Assembly (NCBI GenBank): GCA_902729315.2
Contig: LR746265.1
Location: forward strand, 5,870,892 to 5,934,891
DNA length: 64,000 nucleotides
Direction of reading: 5' to 3'
Origin: Spirodela intermedia
Lineage: Eukaryota > Streptophyta > Magnoliopsida > Alismatales > Araceae
The position numbers were made by a program, and so were the translations under genes. The notes below the pieces were generated by a model that saw nothing but the letters and a program-made list of their open reading frames with translations, ran no database searches and was not told where the DNA came from. Positions within the stretch are counted from its first letter, which is position 1. Each line of letters begins with the position of its first letter. Below are positions 58,861-64,000 of this stretch, one piece after another.

Positions 58861-61250
58861 TGATCATGAAGATATCATTATTAAAATCAAGAACCCTTTT
58901 ATTTCACTAGACTTTACATGCATATGATTATTTCACCTATAACCACGACATTAGAAGTTATATATTTTTTCATTGTAGGCATATTATAAATGTCTCAATG
59001 ACCTGTCTAACTTTGTTGACAAGATGTCATGAATGTTTCAATTCATTCACACACTACATATCAAAATATAATAAATAAATCATCTAGAACAAATTCAATG
59101 AAGTTTTCAACTATCAATTTAGAGCAGTCAAACTTGGTCAAGGACATCTACATAAGGCTCCAAATTGCATGCACATCCTTTGTTCTTCTAGACTAGAGAA
59201 GAGGTCACAAAAGAAAAGAATCTCTTTTAAAATTCTTGTAGCTATTTGAAAATTGTATATTTTCAAATTTGGGCAAAATGATCACTTTTATGGTTGTACT
59301 AGACTCCCCCTTATAAGCCTGTATTGAGTCAAAAGGTCATACTAAAGTAAGCTATAGTGGGTTGCACATCGATTGAAAAATTATAGAGAAATGTCTATAA
59401 AACTTATAAAAATTATATTTTTTTCAATGAAAACTAAAGTAGTATTTTTTTTCATGGAGTAAGAAAGTCTATAAATTTGACTTACATGAGTTTTAGTTGA
59501 GAAAATATGTTACTCATAAGATGATGATAGATTTATCTCAGACAAACTTTTTCTTGTATGCCACCTAAATATTATGATATTTATACCCCCTGAATATAAT
59601 CAAAATAGTGTGAGATATTTAATATAGTTAAGACCATCAATATAATCCTTCAACATATTAGTCCTAGATTCTTTAATCTTGTTCAATGTATCAATCTCCA
59701 ATAAAATTCATATTCCACATCATCAATTTAATGATTTAAGATTAATTTATAAAAATTAGTAAGGTAATACTGACTTAAGTTATGACTCAACAATCTCCCT
59801 TTTATTACTGTGACATCTTTAAAATTGATTCACATTTCTTTACTTTCGTATTTGATTGTTTTTCTCCCTAATTTCATAACCTTTCTCAAATTAGCAATTT
59901 TCTTACTCAATTTTGTATTCCTTTTAACATCAAAAAAATATATCTTCCCTTGACAAATACTTTCAAGTTTTCAGCAAATATGATCCTCTTCTAGTAATCA
60001 CATCCAAATACCTTAGCATTTTGCTGATTCAAAAAATCTACTTTTTCATTCCCCTTACGAGCCATCAAAAAAAAAAAAATTATACCATTTTATATGTGTA
60101 ATCTATTTTCAGTTATAAATATTTATATCTCCAATGGAATCAAGTCTAAATTTTTGTCACCAATGAACCTGCTACTTTTTTTGTCTAGATATCAGTCAAT
60201 TTTCTCTTGGCTATTCTAATTTAGGATGTCCACATAATGTTTTCAATCATATTATAATTAAATAAAATAAATCTGAAATCAAAATCACCATAAAAATATG
60301 AAGGCTCAATAATTGATCATTAATCCTCAAAAATATATTCATAAAACATGGAAGTAGACCTATCGAATATGTTTAAGTAGAAAGTACCAAAAAATTATAT
60401 CCTACTATTTTATGTGCACTAACATGCGTGTTGATACTTGGAAGATCTCAAAAAGTATATCCAAAGAGAACAAATGTTATTTGCAATAGTCATTAATGTT
60501 TGATAATCATGGGGTGAAAAAATATCATTGGGCAATGATATATTTTTACTGCCTAGTTTACACAAAATGCCTTATTTTATGATCATAAAGACTGTCATGA
60601 ATTCTTATTTGGATCAGCTTTTCCCTGTTCATATTTTTCGAGATAAAAATTTATATTTTGCCCTTGGGTGAAAATATTACTCAAGTAATCATGTAAAATA
60701 AATAGCAATTCAACTATTTGATCGTTTTCTCCCAATTTTTTCATTATACTCCTCACTCAAATATATGTTTACTGATTATTCATTGCGCTTATATTAGGAA
60801 AAAAATTGGTAAAGAAAAACGAAATTTTAAGACTTGCACATAAAATGATCACAAAATTACCTCATATAGACTTTTTATTGTATTGAAACTTAGATATTCC
60901 AACATTCATGCCCTTGACATGAATTAAAATAGTATACGATATGTAATATCATCAAGATCATCAATTTGATGCTTCTACACCTTCATCTTTCTATTGAAAT
61001 AATTTACAATATATGTTGTATTCATCAAGTAGATTTTTTAATTTCGTCTGATATATCAAATCTCCAATCAAATTCATATTCTACATAATCAAATTGATGA
61101 TTTCAAATTAATTTCTAAAAGTTATCAAAATAACAATCAGTTAATGTATACACAATAGACGTACTTATGACCATAGACTAAGTCATCTTATAAATGAAGT
61201 CACCGACATTAAAGAACCGGCGTTGCCCCCTCTACAGGGGTTTATTGGTA
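58861..61250. other. AT-rich stretch with LTR-like repeats, no gene
   Basis: 59550-59796 and 60870-61185 resemble each other and 50190-50530. At 59796 the minus strand has a polypurine tract (AAAAGGGAGATTGT) followed by TGAGTCATAAC, so the 59550-59796 copy is probably a copia 3' LTR. Between them only broken frames are seen (for example MARKGNEKVDFLNQQNAKV near 60060, minus). Confidence 0.4.
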
Positions 61251-61251
61251 C

Positions 61252-61390
61252 ACCTGCTGATCAACTCACTCTCACTCATCAAACACCCTCACGAATTTCA
61301 GAGTCTCAGTGTTCGTCCCAAGCAGATTATTGACCTCACTTCCAAAGGGAACTTCAAAGATGGCGTCCATTGGGGATTCCCCGATAGAGT
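61252..61390 (-). pseudogene. CYP704 exon 3 relic
   Basis: The minus strand reads MDAIFEVPFGSEVNNLLGT, then KFVRVFDE and a stop. It aligns with exon 3 of the 24256 gene and with the relic at 50628. It lies beyond the 3' end of the CYP704 copy at 61625. Confidence 0.78.
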
Positions 61391-61624
61391 TTCATTGGCA
61401 TATTTATTCAATGGGGCCTTCTAGATACACATAGACAATATTTATTTTACCCGAAATCCGCACGGATGGTCACCAAAAGAACTGTGGAAAGCTCGAGGCT
61501 CGGCTCCGCTGCTTCAACGTAGCCTTGTGGACGCTGATTCAACAAGGAACGAACAAAGTAAGCTTGCTTGCCCTCCATCTGCAACCTGTACCTTCTTTCT
61601 CGGTGGTTTTCGCCATCGTCGTCC

Positions 61625-63599
61625 TCATTTTTGGAAAGCATGAAGGCGGAGTCCCCCGTTGATGTGGAGAGTCAGCATGGGCTTGTACTCCACCGCCTTC
61701 TTCTCGTCGGCCAGTTTGAACTCGAAGAACCGGAGAAGGACCGCCGCGAAGATCGTCATCTGCCTGTAAGCGAACTCCTTCCCCAAGCACAGACGCGGCC
61801 CCGCCTGCGTCCCGTTCAGAAAGCGAACCCCAAAGTCAGTACAAAGATCTGTTAATGGAGGAGGACCGGTCTCCCGTCTTCTTCTTCCCTCACCTGGAAC
61901 GCCGTGAATTTGTAGGGGCTCTCATGGCGGAACACCCCGTCTTCGTCCAGCCATCTCTCCGGACGGAAGTCCTCTGCGTCCTCGCCCCAGATGTACTTCA
62001 TCCTACCCATAGCGTAGGGTTGAAAATTGATCACCTCCCCTTCGACCACGTCGAACCCATCAGGAAGCCTGTCGTCTGCCAAACACACCTTGCTATCCTT
62101 CAAACCAATAAAAAGGCCAAACATCATCAGCATAATCGAACCAGGTAGCTTGGACAAATATCAGTAACGTTCACTGATGCTTCCACTGACCAGAGGGACG
62201 GCCGGGTAGAGCCGCAGCGTCTCAGACAGAGCCGCCCGGAGGTAGTTCATCTTCTCCAGCGCCTCCTCCGTGATGCAGCCGGCAAACCCTCCGAAGGACA
62301 ACTCGGCCTTAGCCTCAGCCTCTCCGAGGACGGTCCCCACTTCTCGAGAGATCTTCTCCTGCACAAACGGGTGCTTGCAGAGCATGTGGAAGAACCAGGA
62401 CAGAGTTCCTGCTGTGGTGTCCTTCCCGGCGATGACGAAGCTGAGAATGATATCCCTCAAGTACTTGAGACTCATCTCCGTAGGGTCCTCCGCTCTCTCC
62501 TGCAGAAACCTCGACAGGATGTCCGACTCCTGCTTCAGCTGCAAGGGCCGCCATACACTTCCGTGAGTGCTCGAACAGAGCGAGAAAAAGGAAGAAGGCG
62601 AGATGGAGGAGATGAGTGCAAGCAACAGGTCCACAACCTGCTCTTCTCCCCGGGAGATCTTCGCGTGGATCATCTTGTAGACGTACTCGTCCACTCTATT
62701 GATGTTCTTCCTCAACACCGCTTCTGACCCAATGTTGAGAAACCTTTCCAGCTTCCACAGGGGATTGAAAAAGCGCCACATGATCAGCGCGCTCGATTCG
62801 TTGAATGCTCGCACAAACTTAGCCGCTTCCTTGTCGGAACCCTGCACGCAGTTCAGCTGGACGCCGAACGCGACCTCGAATATCGAGTCCATCGTCGATT
62901 TCATGAACAGCTCCTGTTAAAATGGAAAAACGATGGAGATTGAATAAGAACCGGAGTGTGCGTTTCAGAGAATCCTTATCGCCGAGGTGGGAAGAGCGAC
63001 TTGCCTGAACGTCTATGACCTCGTCGGAGGCGGCGGCGTCGGAGATGACCTCGGCGAGCTTGGTAGCGTTGTTCTTGAAAACAGAGCCGCTGTAGTCCCT
63101 CAGGAATCTCGTGGAGAACTGGCGGCTGGAGAGCTTCCTCTGGTGGAGCCACTTGCTCCCGTCCACCACGAAGATTCCGTCCCCCAGGAGAGCCTCCATT
63201 GTCTCGTAGAAATACCAGCCCTAATCCGCCCCCGTCGTCAGCAGCAAGACGAGGGCAACAACGAGAACTTGATGAAGGAATTCGCCAACACCACTCACCT
63301 TGCCATACCCATGGAAGTTGGAGGAGAGGATGTGCTCGACGATCGCGGGGTCGCAGGTGTTGATCTCGTAGCGGAACTCCATGAGCACCCGGAAGGTCTT
63401 GTGGCGACGGGCGAGCTCCGTCAGGTAGTCGTAAATCTTGTCGAAGTGGAGGACCTGATCCAAGACGGTGCCGGCGACGTGATGGTACCTGCGCCGCCGG
63501 CCGTTTCCCCCCCGGCCACAGCAGCCGGCGGCCGAGGATAACGGCGGCGGCCGCCGTCACCGCCACCGCCGGTAACATCCCCATGACGAAGGATTCCAT
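61625..63599 (-). pseudogene. CYP704 copy with an exon 1 frameshift (near-twin of 51323-53302)
   Basis: Exons by alignment are 63299-63599, 63005-63220, 62638-62913, 62191-62538, 61894-62097 and 61625-61804. From about 61601 to 63290 it is identical or nearly so to the twin, at a constant offset of 10302. That includes the GC donor of intron 2, the stop-free 99-nt intron 3, AGKDTT and the heme loop. Exon 1 is 301 bp instead of 306. The extra base falls in a run of seven C (plus strand, 63507-63513), so the frame is lost after LLWPGGK. Ten substitutions giving six residue changes are packed into 62730-62822. It could be a pseudogene or an assembly error in the homopolymer. If the base is an error, the gene would be intact with a slightly shorter N-terminus. 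Confidence 0.85.
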
Positions 63600-63761
63600 T
63601 AGCGCTGCAGGATGAACAGAGCGGCGGCCGCTTGGAGAAACAGAAGAATTCCTGAAGGGGGACGAGGGTAGCGTAATCAAAAGCGTTTTGACAACCAGTT
63701 TGTGAATATTTGTCAATATACTCTGCCGTCGCTATCATATTTGTCAACCCGCGATGCAATT

Positions 63762-63792
<31 letters not shown>

Positions 63793-63804
63793 GACAGACA
63801 GACA
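63762..63804. repeat. (AG)n followed by (CAGA)n microsatellite
   Basis: AG run at 63762-63788 and CAGA-type run at 63790-63804. Its position matches the compound microsatellite at 53645 in the sister locus. Confidence 0.92.
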
Positions 63805-63814
63805 GCGGGCGGGG

Positions 63815-64000
63815 GTGGGTGAATTGTGGGCTTTGCGGCCCAATAACATAGCGACCATCTGGTGATACCCATGGACAAGCATTTCTGCCGGCAAGATTGT
63901 TTAACTGAGAACACAAATAGGAGATAGAGAGAGAAATCGATCAGATGGTTCCTCACCCGCAAGATGGGCTTCTGTCATTTCTAGTGAACCCAAATCCACG
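63815..64000. repeat. Duplicated 5' flank, matches 53755-53985
   Basis: GGCCCAATAACA.AGCG.CCATCT.(A/G)TGATACCCATG, AAATAG.(A)GAGAGAAATCG and GG(T)CCCTCACC.GC(A) occur in both flanks in order. The duplication therefore continues beyond the window, and an OMA1-like fragment is expected just outside. Confidence 0.75.

Noticed and set aside
1-64000. CRISPR arrays, bacterial operons or phage genes
   Set aside because: Regular short repeats seen are minisatellites and microsatellites without unique spacers. All gene structures are those of a plant nuclear genome.

Overview
The window is nuclear DNA of a flowering plant. It holds intron-containing cytochrome P450 genes with short GT-AG introns, a fragment of a plant-type OMA1 metallopeptidase gene, and many nested Ty1/copia and Ty3/gypsy LTR retrotransposons in an AT-rich background. 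The P450 exons are GC-rich, with many G/C-ending codons, which fits a monocot better than a eudicot. That is an inference; I cannot name the species.

The backbone is a tandem cluster of CYP704-family genes (CYP86 clan, fatty-acid hydroxylase type), all with the same six-exon structure. Four appear intact: 9028-11012 (-), 24256-26336 (+), 42096-44088 (+) and 51323-53302 (-). Two are broken but nearly full length. One starts at 14311 (+), is cut in exon 4 by a copia LTR at 15571, and its last exon reappears at 23308 after about 7.7 kb of nested retrotransposons. The other, 61625-63599 (-), is a recent copy of the 51323-53302 gene with a one-base frameshift in exon 1. Smaller relics lie at about 35.87-36.24 kb, 50.63-50.76 kb, 51.05-51.09 kb and 61.25-61.39 kb, with a doubtful one at 37.36-37.50 kb. 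By sequence the genes form two groups: 9028-11012, 14311 and 42096-44088; and 24256-26336 with the 51.3 and 61.6 kb pair.

Layout: 0-5 kb, decayed copia and gypsy remnants; 5-9 kb, no recognisable gene; 9-11 kb, first CYP704; 12-14.3 kb, a 5' flank shared with the gene at 42 kb; 14.3-23.4 kb, split CYP704 pseudogene and the elements inside it; 24.2-26.3 kb, second intact CYP704; 26.85-32.12 kb, a complete gypsy element; 32-38.7 kb, repeat debris with a 25-bp minisatellite, a long CT tract and P450 relics; 38.7-40.5 kb, five tandem units of about 0.4 kb; 42.1-44.1 kb, third intact CYP704; 44.5-49 kb, a copia element carrying a non-coding repeat; 50.2-54.3 kb, CYP704 plus OMA1 fragment; 55-59 kb, minisatellites and a second copy of the non-coding repeat with its own copia insertion; 60.9-64 kb, a second copy of the 50.2-54 kb block, running off the window end.

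Taken together the window shows birth, duplication, patchy divergence and death of one P450 family. The intact proteins are predicted to be ER-anchored, NADPH-P450-reductase-dependent monooxygenases acting on fatty acids. Which substrate each uses cannot be read from the sequence.
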